64,000 bases of DNA from Oceanicoccus sp. KOV_DT_Chl (GTDB lineage: Bacteria > Pseudomonadota > Gammaproteobacteria > Pseudomonadales > Dasaniaceae): assembly GCF_900120175.1 (NCBI RefSeq), contig NZ_FQLF01000002.1, forward strand, positions 682,001-746,000. Reading direction: 5' to 3'. Positions 27,667-36,515 of this stretch are shown here, one piece after another; within the stretch, counting starts at the first letter, position 1; each line of letters begins with the position of its first letter. Position numbers and translations under genes: made by a program. The notes beneath the pieces were generated by a model, which saw only the letters and a list, made by a program, of their open reading frames with translations, was not told where the DNA came from and did not search any database.

Positions 27667-29052
27667 ATGTCACCCAGCTACAGTTCAGAAGTTCAAAACC
27701 TGCACCACTATCACCAACAGGGTCATTGCCACCCCTTAGAGTGGCGCAAGCAACAACTGCAGCAGTTAAAAACCATGCTACTGGAAAACGAAGCAGCGTT
27801 TTTACAAGCCCTGAATGACGATTTAGGCAAGCCAGCTATGGAAGCGTGGTCAATGGAAATCGCCTATGTGACCAATGACATTGATCACTGCATTGCCAAC
27901 CTCAAACGCTGGAGCAAACCGCGCAAAGTGCCAACGCCGCTAGCCGCCCAACCTGCTAGCTCGTTTATCCAACCCGAACCACTAGGCACAGTGCTCATCA
28001 TTGGCGCCTGGAACTACCCTTTGCAACTCACCCTGGCGCCACTCACGACCACACTGGCGGCAGGTAACTGCGCTGTATTAAAGCCCTCTGAATTAGCACC
28101 GGCGACTTCGGCATTAATCGCCAAGCTGTTACCGCAGTATGTTGAGCCGCAAGCGGTAATCGTCGTTGAAGGCGGGGTCGAAGAAACTACCGCGCTGCTG
28201 GAACAACGCTTTGACCATATCATTTATACCGGCAACGGCCAGGTCGGCAGAATTGTGATGAGCGCAGCGGCCAAACACCTCACCCCGGTCACGCTGGAAC
28301 TGGGCGGTAAAAGCCCGGTCTTCGTTGATGACAGTTGCAACCTCAGCATCGCTGCCGAGAGAATTATCTGGGGCAAATTAAGTAATGCCGGGCAAACTTG
28401 TGTGGCACCGGATTACATCCTGACCACCGCCAATATGCGCGAGCGTTTAGTGGCTGAGCTAAAAAAAACCATTGTGAGAATGTACGGTGAAATACCGGCA
28501 CAAAGTGAGAGCTATGGTCGTATTGTCAACCAACGTCACTGCCAACGACTGATCAACTATTTACAGCCTTACCTGAATAGCGAAGCTATCGCTCACGGCG
28601 GGGACTATCAACTCGAGGATTGCTTTATCGCTCCCACCATCATCCTAGAGCCTGAGCTGGACGGCCCACTGATGCAAGAAGAATTATTTGGCCCGCTGCT
28701 ACCCATTATCACCGTGCCGGATTTTGAAAGTGCGGTCCATTTTATTCGGCAGCGGGACAAGCCCTTAGCAGCCTATTTATTCAGTACCAACCCCATCCAG
28801 CAGCGGCTTTGGATTCAACAATTGAGCAGTGGCAATCAGGGTATAAACGATACCTTTATGTTTATGACGGTACCTAATCTACCGTTCGGCGGGGTCGGTG
28901 CTAGTGGAATAGGACAGTATTGTGGCCCTGGTGGCTTTGAGCGCCTGAGTCATATGAAGGCAGTCATCAAACGTCCTAACTTAAAAGATCTACCGCTGCG
29001 ATTCGCACCCTATAGCCAGCTTAAATTTAAATTTTTGCGCTGGGTACGCTAA
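27667..29052 (+). CDS. Aldehyde dehydrogenase, class 3-like (fatty or aryl aldehydes)
   Basis: NAD(P)-dependent oxidation of aldehydes to acids. Motifs seen: GAWNYPLQLTLAPL for the cofactor entrance, VTLELGGKSPVFVD with the general-base Glu, and NAGQTCVAPDY with the catalytic Cys. The C-terminal part reads PFGGVGASGIGQYCG. The length, about 460 residues, is typical for class 3 enzymes such as fatty aldehyde or coniferyl aldehyde dehydrogenases. The start at ATG 27667 is preferred to a TTG at 27634. It follows the Mpo1-like gene by 58 bases. Confidence 0.9.
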   Translation: MSPSYSSEVQNLHHYHQQGHCHPLEWRKQQLQQLKTMLLENEAAFLQALNDDLGKPAMEAWSMEIAYVTNDIDHCIANLKRWSKPRKVPTPLAAQPASSFIQPEPLGTVLIIGAWNYPLQLTLAPLTTTLAAGNCAVLKPSELAPATSALIAKLLPQYVEPQAVIVVEGGVEETTALLEQRFDHIIYTGNGQVGRIVMSAAAKHLTPVTLELGGKSPVFVDDSCNLSIAAERIIWGKLSNAGQTCVAPDYILTTANMRERLVAELKKTIVRMYGEIPAQSESYGRIVNQRHCQRLINYLQPYLNSEAIAHGGDYQLEDCFIAPTIILEPELDGPLMQEELFGPLLPIITVPDFESAVHFIRQRDKPLAAYLFSTNPIQQRLWIQQLSSGNQGINDTFMFMTVPNLPFGGVGASGIGQYCGPGGFERLSHMKAVIKRPNLKDLPLRFAPYSQLKFKFLRWVR

Positions 29053-29076
29053 ACAAGATTACGCTGCTGATAACAG

Positions 29077-29766
29077 TTAAGGCTTGCTTTGCTGATCACC
29101 ACTCGCCGCCAACAACATCACATTGATATGGCGGCGCACGGTATCTTCAATTTTTTCCTGATTGATTTCACTGCCAGCCAAAACCGCTTCCTGCTCCAAG
29201 CGCAGCAATACACTAATAGTAATTTGCGCATCGGCTTCCGCTTTATCCGAACCAATTAATTGATAGAACATTTTCAGACTATCAAATTGACCGGCCAAAC
29301 TTCCATGCACCACCCGTCGTAATTTTTCGCTGCGAGCAGCCTCATGATGAAACGCCAATTCAATCAAACGATCTTCACGGTGCTGGGTAATTTGGTGGCT
29401 GACATAGGTAATAGCTAACTCTGAGAAAGTGTTAGCAATATTGTCGCGGAGAGATGTAACTTGTAGCTGCTGTTGATCGAAGTCAGTACCGAGATGTTCT
29501 AATATTTTATTTCGAAAGCGGTCTCTATAAATATTGGCACTATGGTTCCAAAAGAGAAATGTTTCGCTGAGGAGCTCTTCAATGTCTTTGAAGTAATAGG
29601 TCGTCGAAGCTAACGGGACTTTAGCCTCCTCGGCAATAGCGCGGTGTCGTACTCCGCGTATTCCATCCCTTAATATAACCCTTAATGTAGCTTCTAAAAT
29701 CTGCTTTCGACGCTTAATGCCACTGGCCCTAACTACTTTACGTAGGCCAGAATTTTCCATGGTCAT
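29077..29766 (-). CDS. TetR/AcrR-family regulator
   Basis: A 229-residue repressor-type protein. The N-terminal helix-turn-helix is RHRAIAEEAKVPLASTTYYF (about 40-59), preceded by the usual KRRKQILEATLRVIL helix. The C-terminal ligand domain is all-helical and not assignable. It converges with the aldehyde dehydrogenase gene and diverges from the diguanylate cyclase gene; its targets are unknown. Confidence 0.88.
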   Translation of the reverse strand: MTMENSGLRKVVRASGIKRRKQILEATLRVILRDGIRGVRHRAIAEEAKVPLASTTYYFKDIEELLSETFLFWNHSANIYRDRFRNKILEHLGTDFDQQQLQVTSLRDNIANTFSELAITYVSHQITQHREDRLIELAFHHEAARSEKLRRVVHGSLAGQFDSLKMFYQLIGSDKAEADAQITISVLLRLEQEAVLAGSEINQEKIEDTVRRHINVMLLAASGDQQSKP

Positions 29767-30033
29767 TTACGAGGTAATCCTTGATAACGCACTAACCTAA
29801 CTTATCCTGTCGATACTCCAGAGCAACCATGCTCCTGCCGAAATTCGCGGCCTTTATAATTATCAATATAGCCTAACAGGGCTATAAAGGTGCTTTATCA
29901 TGCACTGATTTTACATCAGTTGCAAAGAAGCTATGATATTGGCAAGGATTCCCATAGTGCCAACAAGAAAACAACGTTAATATGCACCCATAGTAAGCTC
30001 AAAGTTAAGCCCAAAACGGACAAGGAATTAACG

Positions 30034-31074
30034 ATGCACTACTCTGAAAATTTGGCAACGGCTGCCAGCTATCTTAAAAAGTCGATCCCCCACATGATGG
30101 CCAATGAAGTCCCGGCCAACCCCATAAACTACACGCTTTGGTATAACTACGTTGCCAACCACATTCCTGAACTTAATAAAGCGCTGGATAGCCTGACAAA
30201 AACCAAAGGCAACCTCACTCCTCGCCTAAGTGAAGAACTCTATCGCTACTATATAATTAATGAACACCTTGAAGACCACCAAAAAACATTAGAAAGTATA
30301 ACCCAACTAGCCGCACAATTAGTCAATCATCTCAACGACTCTATGCTGGGTAGTAGCAACTTTGAACTGGAAATTAATGCCAATATCGATCAATTAAATC
30401 AAGCCGCGTCGATCGGAGAAATTACCGCTATTATCGATCAGGTAATCAATACCAGTGAATCTATCCGCACCGCCAACCGACACTTCCAGGACAACTTGCA
30501 ACTCGCCAGCGAAGAAATTAGTAATTTACGACAACAACTCAAGCAAGCTGAAAAACAGGCGTATATTGACCAACTAACCCAGCTTTATAACCGCCACGCC
30601 TTTGACCGCCAGCTAGATCAGCTGATCAATACGGAAGGCCTTGCAGAAAACGTATGCTTGATACTGGCCGACCTTGATCACTTTAAATCCTTTAATGATA
30701 ATTACGGCCATGTGATAGGCGATCGTGTGTTACACCGCATGGGAGAGTTGCTACAGGATTACTGTCCAGACAACGCGATCGCCGCTCGTTACGGGGGTGA
30801 GGAGTTTGCGATTATTGTTAACAACTCAACTATTGAAGACGCACAAGCAATCGCAGAAATGCTACGGCATAAAACCCAACAACTCAGAGTCAAAATTAAA
30901 AACTCGGATAAGGTACTTGATAGTATCAGCGCCTCTTTCGGCGTTGCCAGATTTCAAACAAACGAAACTGCTGAATGCTTTATCGACCGCACTGACCAAG
31001 CGTTGTACCGTGCCAAACATTGTGGCCGAAATCGAGTAGAAGTTTATCAGGAGGGATGGCCGCCAGCTGTCTGA
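30034..31074 (+). CDS. Diguanylate cyclase with GGEEF domain
   Basis: Makes cyclic di-GMP from GTP. The start at ATG 30034 has AAGGA 9-10 bases upstream; an open frame reaches back to 29890 but looks non-coding. The N-terminal 170 residues are helical (PINYTLWYNYVANHIPELN), with a coiled-coil stretch before the catalytic domain. The GGDEF domain runs from about 185 to 345 with GGEEF at 254-258. I see no RxxD inhibitory site at the usual position upstream. No membrane segment is seen. The input signal is unknown. Confidence 0.9.
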   Translation: MHYSENLATAASYLKKSIPHMMANEVPANPINYTLWYNYVANHIPELNKALDSLTKTKGNLTPRLSEELYRYYIINEHLEDHQKTLESITQLAAQLVNHLNDSMLGSSNFELEINANIDQLNQAASIGEITAIIDQVINTSESIRTANRHFQDNLQLASEEISNLRQQLKQAEKQAYIDQLTQLYNRHAFDRQLDQLINTEGLAENVCLILADLDHFKSFNDNYGHVIGDRVLHRMGELLQDYCPDNAIAARYGGEEFAIIVNNSTIEDAQAIAEMLRHKTQQLRVKIKNSDKVLDSISASFGVARFQTNETAECFIDRTDQALYRAKHCGRNRVEVYQEGWPPAV

Positions 31075-31121
31075 TTCCCCAAGCTGGTGGTACTTTGGTA
31101 CATTTGTTTTTACCGAGGTTT

Positions 31122-31766
31122 ATGACTAAGCTATCCGCAAAAGCCTGTGAGAATAAATCTGTGACTAAAAACTTCCTAGCGCTCATCGCCCTGCTGGCAC
31201 TAATCACAGCCTGTAGCCAACAAGCCACACTGGACTCGCTGGATACCGGTTCAGCCCAAGCTGGGGCAGGTAAGCAAAAAAGCAAATGGTTATGCAGTAG
31301 CGATAGCAATAAACAATGGAGCTGTAAGGATGTCTCCATTGCCGATATCCCTGCAACCACTAATAAAGCTCAATCAAAACCAGCGCAGACAAGTACCTCG
31401 CCAACAACCAAAGCGATAGTCACAGTAGCAACCGCTAAAACTATCGATCAAGCCAGCCAGAATAAAGCGCATCCAATGACGAAACCATCGTCTGCGCTAA
31501 GCGAATACCCTGATAATTATTATGCAGTGCAGCTGGTGGCCGCCAAACTACAGACCACAATTACTGACTATCTGGCGGCGAACCCGCAACTATCAGACCA
31601 CAGCCCCATAACCCTAAAATACAAGAGTGACTTGCACTTATTGGTTCTCGGCGTTTACCCTGACTACGCCGCAGCTCAAGCAGCAGTTGATAAAATATCA
31701 CCCGCATTAAAAAAAGCGCCCTGGATTCGGGCTGTCGGACCACTCAAGAAACATATTCGCCAGTAA
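31122..31766 (+). CDS. Lipoprotein with C-terminal SPOR-like domain
   Basis: The start at ATG 31122 has GAGG upstream. An alternative GTG at 31161 begins directly at the signal peptide. The lipobox is ITAC. A Thr/Ser/Lys-rich linker leads to a C-terminal domain of about 75 residues (YYAVQLVAAKLQTTI, LLVLGVYPDYAAAQAAVD) that has the SPOR pattern, a fold that binds denuded peptidoglycan. The gene follows the diguanylate cyclase by 47 bases. The link to c-di-GMP is only positional. Confidence 0.75.
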   Translation: MTKLSAKACENKSVTKNFLALIALLALITACSQQATLDSLDTGSAQAGAGKQKSKWLCSSDSNKQWSCKDVSIADIPATTNKAQSKPAQTSTSPTTKAIVTVATAKTIDQASQNKAHPMTKPSSALSEYPDNYYAVQLVAAKLQTTITDYLAANPQLSDHSPITLKYKSDLHLLVLGVYPDYAAAQAAVDKISPALKKAPWIRAVGPLKKHIRQ

Positions 31767-31990
31767 CCTCTGCATACTATTAACATCAGCCAAACCGCTT
31801 TAACTTACTGACTGCTGTAGCTCGCCACCATCCGCAAGCGCCGCCGTTAGATGACACAATATTCATTACTAGGTCACTCAGTTTTCGCGTTAAAGTAACC
31901 AATACTTACTGACTTTGCTTAACTAAGCACATACTCAGTCCGATAGGCGATATGCTCGCTGCTTGGACAAACACATCTTAATAGGAGCCA

Positions 31991-32950
31991 TTGGTGGCTA
32001 AACATCACTACCCCATTCACCCTGATTTTGAAAAATTCCCGGTGATTACGCTGAGTTTCAACCGAGTGATAATCGGTTTATTAAACAGCTTTATGAAATT
32101 GGAATGTTTTTTCTCCCAGCGACAGCGATTAAAGCGCGCCAAGCAACACACACTCACCAACGGCGACGGCAGCCAGTTTAAGGTTCTGCAGTTCACTCCT
32201 CAGCGAGACAGCAACGAAAAATTACCTGCCGTACTCATTTTCCACGGCGGTGCCTTTGCCCTTACCTACGGATCCGTTCATCTTTACTCAGCTGAATATA
32301 TTGCCGAACAAGCAAACTGCGCCGTATTTTTTGTCGACTATCGCCTGGCGCATAAAGCGCCGTTCCCGGCCGGATTTAATGACTGCTATAGCACGCTGGA
32401 ATGGGTACATAGCAATGCGGAGCAGTTGAATATTGATACGCAACGCATTGCAGTTCTAGGCGATAGTGCCGGTGGCGGTCTAGCCGCGGGCGTTGCCCAG
32501 CGTGCCCTCGATGAAGGAAAGATTAACGTGTGTGGACAGGTACTGGTATACCCAACGCTGGATCATCACTGCCAATCCAACACTGCCACGACCTATGTCG
32601 ACACCCCACTATGGAATGCCACCAACAATCGTCGTATGTGGCGTTACTATCTTCGCGATTACAATACCTATGCTAGTGGCGAAGCAGGAATCGCCCCAAG
32701 CTATGCCGCTCCCGGCGGGCGCGAAGATTTAACCGCACTGCCTGAAACCTACCTGGAAACAGCAGAATTTGATCCACTGTGTGATGAAGGGCTGACTTAC
32801 GCCCGGCGCTTAATAGCCGCCAGCATAACTACCGAACTCAACGAAACCAAAGGCACCATACACGGTTACGATTCAATTTTAAGCAATGAAATTAGTATTG
32901 ATGCCTTTCAACGCAGAATTGCGTTTCTCACCCGTGTATTTGAGCGCTAA
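31991..32950 (+). CDS. Alpha/beta-hydrolase, hormone-sensitive-lipase-type esterase
   Basis: Carboxylesterase of the HSL family, 319 residues. The oxyanion-hole motif HGGAF is followed by the nucleophile motif GDSAGG. The likely acid is in AEFDPLCDEG and the catalytic His in IHGYD. There is no signal peptide. AGGAG precedes a TTG (31991) and a GTG (31994), either of which may be the start. The substrate is probably a short acyl ester. Confidence 0.88.
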   Translation: MVAKHHYPIHPDFEKFPVITLSFNRVIIGLLNSFMKLECFFSQRQRLKRAKQHTLTNGDGSQFKVLQFTPQRDSNEKLPAVLIFHGGAFALTYGSVHLYSAEYIAEQANCAVFFVDYRLAHKAPFPAGFNDCYSTLEWVHSNAEQLNIDTQRIAVLGDSAGGGLAAGVAQRALDEGKINVCGQVLVYPTLDHHCQSNTATTYVDTPLWNATNNRRMWRYYLRDYNTYASGEAGIAPSYAAPGGREDLTALPETYLETAEFDPLCDEGLTYARRLIAASITTELNETKGTIHGYDSILSNEISIDAFQRRIAFLTRVFER

Positions 32951-32968
32951 CTCTCTGTGATAAACGCG

Positions 32969-34255
32969 CTAGCTGACATGAGGGTTACGCACTTCATCAG
33001 GAATAGTATAGCGCTGCCGATAAAAATCCAGCCGCGCTGAAACCTCATCTTTACTGAGGCCAAAATCCTCCAAGCTGTATTTATGCGAACCATGCTTGTG
33101 CTGATTATTAGTATCCAGCCACCCCTGCATACCGGCTAAAGCCTGTTCGTTGAGATCCATACCCAAAAAATCATAGATACCATTCATCGCCTGCCGCCAA
33201 TCTTTGGTGATATCGGCATATAAGACATCATATTGATTTGCATTGGGGATCATACTGTCGCGAACCCTTTGTGTTTTAGCTAGCATACTTTCTGTTTTAG
33301 TCAGCCACTCATTACCCAACCACTGCGGTGACAGCGTGTCGGTATCACGCACCATGCCATTCCACGCCATGGAACACATTGACCCCATAACTTTTACCGG
33401 GTCACGGTGCGGAAAAATACATTTTGCATCGGGGAAAACGTTTACCAGACAATCCAAATCCTGCATATGCTGTGGCGACTTTAATACCCAGGGTTTATCG
33501 ATTGGGTCATCGCGAAACCATGACACTACTTTCATCAGTGTGGCCATATACTCATAAGCAGGCGTTTGATCGTGGGTCATGATGTATTCAGCAAAACTGG
33601 GAACTTTAGTACACACTTCAAAAATCTGGCTGGCAAATGCGTGTTGTAATAAACCCACTTCCTCCTCAATCGCATCCGCTGCCAAGGGGTGTACTGCCGC
33701 TATTTGTGGGCTCAGATAAAGCACAGCTTTCAGGCCTTGTTGAATATTGGTAAAACGTGGATCGACTTTATTTTCTGCCCTGGCACTAAAACTTTCAGGA
33801 TAGGGAACCGGGTTAACCGACTCCCAAGCCTTGAGATTCAGGAAGCGCTTATCAGCCCCCAATAAACGATGCAAACGAGTGGTGCCGGAGCGAGCAAGCC
33901 CGACAATGACCACCGGAGATTTTATTTCGCGTTCAAGAATTTGCGGCTCGCGCTTTAGCAAGTCCGTTAGTAGCAATCGATGTTTTAATAACCGCACCAG
34001 TGAAATACCGGTTAACATCCGGCCAATGGGGTTTAAGTCGGCCTCTTGCTCCAGCGACTTCAATAACACACGCATGGGTACCAAAAAAGACTCGTCACCA
34101 AACTCTGTTAATCCAGCTTGCGCTCTGGCTTTTTTTATCAGCGAATTTTCATCCAGCGGATAACGACCAATACCCATAGTATTGAAGCCACCTAAAACCG
34201 TATTTAATATTTTAATTGGCGTGCGATGGTATCGGCTAGCAGCTGGTAGCGTCAT
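32969..34255 (-). CDS. Sulfotransferase-family protein (PAPS-dependent)
   Basis: The 5-prime-phosphosulfate loop GLARSGTTRLHRLL lies near residue 120. The 3-prime-phosphate region HRDPVKVMGSM is further on. The length, 428 residues, fits the long bacterial sulfotransferase family found in marine gammaproteobacteria and mycobacteria. The acceptor is unknown; sterol or lipid is a guess from the neighbours. It is divergent from the symporter gene. Confidence 0.85.
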   Translation of the reverse strand: MTLPAASRYHRTPIKILNTVLGGFNTMGIGRYPLDENSLIKKARAQAGLTEFGDESFLVPMRVLLKSLEQEADLNPIGRMLTGISLVRLLKHRLLLTDLLKREPQILEREIKSPVVIVGLARSGTTRLHRLLGADKRFLNLKAWESVNPVPYPESFSARAENKVDPRFTNIQQGLKAVLYLSPQIAAVHPLAADAIEEEVGLLQHAFASQIFEVCTKVPSFAEYIMTHDQTPAYEYMATLMKVVSWFRDDPIDKPWVLKSPQHMQDLDCLVNVFPDAKCIFPHRDPVKVMGSMCSMAWNGMVRDTDTLSPQWLGNEWLTKTESMLAKTQRVRDSMIPNANQYDVLYADITKDWRQAMNGIYDFLGMDLNEQALAGMQGWLDTNNQHKHGSHKYSLEDFGLSKDEVSARLDFYRQRYTIPDEVRNPHVS

Positions 34256-34398
34256 TTATTAGTACCCATAAATAAAATCTATTAATGTTATTGTACTGTG
34301 ATTCACTTTAACTGAATGTCACCATAAGATTACCAAAAATAAACAAACTAAAACTGTGAATGGGCTATAGTCAGCAATATTAAAATGTGGGCACACTG

Positions 34399-35298
34399 AT
34401 GAATCTGAATGACCTATTAGTAAATTTAATCGTGCCGCTATCGCTGTTTGTAGTGATGGCTATTATCGGCATGGATTTAACCAAAGAAGATTTCAAACGA
34501 ATTGCACTGTACCCCAAAGCGATTTTAGTGGGCACCGGCGCACAACTGATTACGCTGCCATTATTAGCCGCGGCCATTATATTTACACTGCAGACAACCA
34601 CATTTGCCCTAAGCCCCGAAAATATCGGTACCCTTATTATTTTCGCAGCCTGCCCTGGCGGTGGTATCTCTAATATTATGACCGCACTCGCTCGCGGCAA
34701 TGTTGCTCTTTCCGTCAGTTATACTGCTACATCAAGCATGCTAGGGTTAATCACCATCCCGCTAATCGCCGCCATCGGTTTTGATTGGTTTTTGGCGGAA
34801 TCCACAACTATTTCTGTCCCACTCGCTCCCATGATTGGCCAATTAATACTCTTGGTCTTCGCGCCAATCGCTGTTGGCATGTGGCTTAAAAGCAACCATC
34901 CAAATTGGATAGCAAACAATGAAAAAAACTTTAGCCGGATGACTAATGTACTGATCCTTATTATTGTGTCGCTAAGTTTTATGGTTGATAACGGTATCAC
35001 CGCCGAGAGTTTGGAGAATGCGCTACCTGCCGCGCTAGCCTTTACCTTTGGCTCTATTCTTCTAGGCTTGATAATCACCAGGTTAGCCAAACTAAATAAG
35101 CAAGATAGTATCGCCTTATTGATTGAATTTAGCGTCCGCCACGCAGGCATTGCCACTTTGATTATTATCGTTATTCTACAGCGCTTTGATATGATGGCGC
35201 TAATGACCGCCTGCGCTATCATTCAATTATTAGCCGTTTTATTAATTGTCGCAGCCATAAGAGGATTTTCAAAACCCACTGAAGTCGCGAGCGAGTAA
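34399..35298 (+). CDS. Bile acid:sodium symporter family (SBF/BASS) transporter
   Basis: A membrane protein with nine or ten hydrophobic helices. The motif CPGGGISNIMTALARGNVAL, then the Na-binding-type crossover in helices 4 and 9 (SVRHAGIATLI), matches the family. Members carry bile acids, keto acids or other organic anions with Na+. I use ATG 34399; GTG 34387 is possible. It converges with the hydroxylase gene. The lipid or sterol-like neighbours make a steroid-like anion plausible, but this is inference. Confidence 0.88.
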   Translation: MNLNDLLVNLIVPLSLFVVMAIIGMDLTKEDFKRIALYPKAILVGTGAQLITLPLLAAAIIFTLQTTTFALSPENIGTLIIFAACPGGGISNIMTALARGNVALSVSYTATSSMLGLITIPLIAAIGFDWFLAESTTISVPLAPMIGQLILLVFAPIAVGMWLKSNHPNWIANNEKNFSRMTNVLILIIVSLSFMVDNGITAESLENALPAALAFTFGSILLGLIITRLAKLNKQDSIALLIEFSVRHAGIATLIIIVILQRFDMMALMTACAIIQLLAVLLIVAAIRGFSKPTEVASE

Positions 35299-35305
35299 AC
35301 CAACA

Positions 35306-36502
35306 TTATTTTGCCGTTAGTGTTTGTTGAGTAAATCCTTCGCGTCGATAAACTATATAAGCGATAAACATCAAGCTTGCTATAATCAACACACTATTCA
35401 ACTCGCCCCACAGCACCAGCCCAATAATGGGTGCCAATCCCAAGCGAACTAACTCCAGCCCCCAATATCGCCCTTCAAGTAACCAGCCCAACACCATTAA
35501 GCTCAGCACCATATAAGCAAATAACACCGAGCCATTGATCATACCCATAGTTTCAAATTGGTACTTCAGCACGACACCCAAAACCACAGCTAATAAAAAT
35601 TGCAGTATCACATAATTACGCAACCATGCAGCAATGACTGGATCATAATGAGTGCCAGCTATCACCTCCCCTTTGGTAATATCATCAGGCACAAATGCTG
35701 TCGCACCAAACCACACTTTTATTTTGTCGCGCCAGGAACGAGTCAGAAAACTATCGCGAAACATACCTACATAGACATGAACATTGGCCCATATTGGATT
35801 CCAACTATTCAAACCCCGGGTAATGCCAAAATCTACAGCAATATCTTTGCGTTCAGGCGTATAGGTACCAAACAAACGGTCCCACACAATAAACACGCCG
35901 CCATAATTTTTATCAATATACTCTGCATTGCGGGCATGATGAACACGATGATTGGAGGGGGTTATAAACACCCTCTCGATGAGCCCTAACTCAGGAACAA
36001 AACGCGTGTGAACCCAGAATTGATAAATTAAATTGAGGCTGGCGACACTGACAAAAACCTCCGCTGGCATACCAATAAAAAAACACGGGATATAAAACAG
36101 CCAACTCAATAAAAAACCCGTACTGGTTTGACGCAAGGCTGTACTTAGATTGTATTCTTCGCTTTGATGATGCGAGACATGCGCAGCCCAAAACAATTTT
36201 CGTTCATGACTGATACGGTGAAACCAGTAATAACAAAGATCATAGAGCAAAAAGGCCAACAGCCATTGCCAAATACTAACGTGTTGCCAAACAGGTAGCG
36301 CCGTCGTTTGCTGCACTAACGCATACACTTTACCGCCAATATCGATTAATACTAAACCACTGGTCGTACTGATCAAGCCCATACTTAAACTGTTGATAGT
36401 GTCATTTGCACGGTAATAACCGGTACCGCGCAAATGATCAAACAACAACTCTAGCAATAGAGCCAGTAAAAAAAAGGGAATAGCATAAACGACAAAGTCC
36501 AT
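35306..36502 (-). CDS. Sterol desaturase/fatty acid hydroxylase superfamily protein
   Basis: A di-iron membrane hydroxylase. Histidine boxes are WFHRISHE, HVSHHQ and HRVHHARN. There are about seven hydrophobic segments. Bacterial members of this type hydroxylate or desaturate lipids; the substrate here is unknown. It is 13 bases downstream of a TonB receptor on the same strand and so likely belongs to its transcript. Confidence 0.9.
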   Translation of the reverse strand: MDFVVYAIPFFLLALLLELLFDHLRGTGYYRANDTINSLSMGLISTTSGLVLIDIGGKVYALVQQTTALPVWQHVSIWQWLLAFLLYDLCYYWFHRISHERKLFWAAHVSHHQSEEYNLSTALRQTSTGFLLSWLFYIPCFFIGMPAEVFVSVASLNLIYQFWVHTRFVPELGLIERVFITPSNHRVHHARNAEYIDKNYGGVFIVWDRLFGTYTPERKDIAVDFGITRGLNSWNPIWANVHVYVGMFRDSFLTRSWRDKIKVWFGATAFVPDDITKGEVIAGTHYDPVIAAWLRNYVILQFLLAVVLGVVLKYQFETMGMINGSVLFAYMVLSLMVLGWLLEGRYWGLELVRLGLAPIIGLVLWGELNSVLIIASLMFIAYIVYRREGFTQQTLTAK

Positions 36503-36515
36503 CGTATTAGCTCAT

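Noticed and set aside
29890-30033. N-terminal extension of the diguanylate cyclase
   Set aside because: The extra 48 residues lack family likeness, while ATG 30034 has a good AAGGA site.
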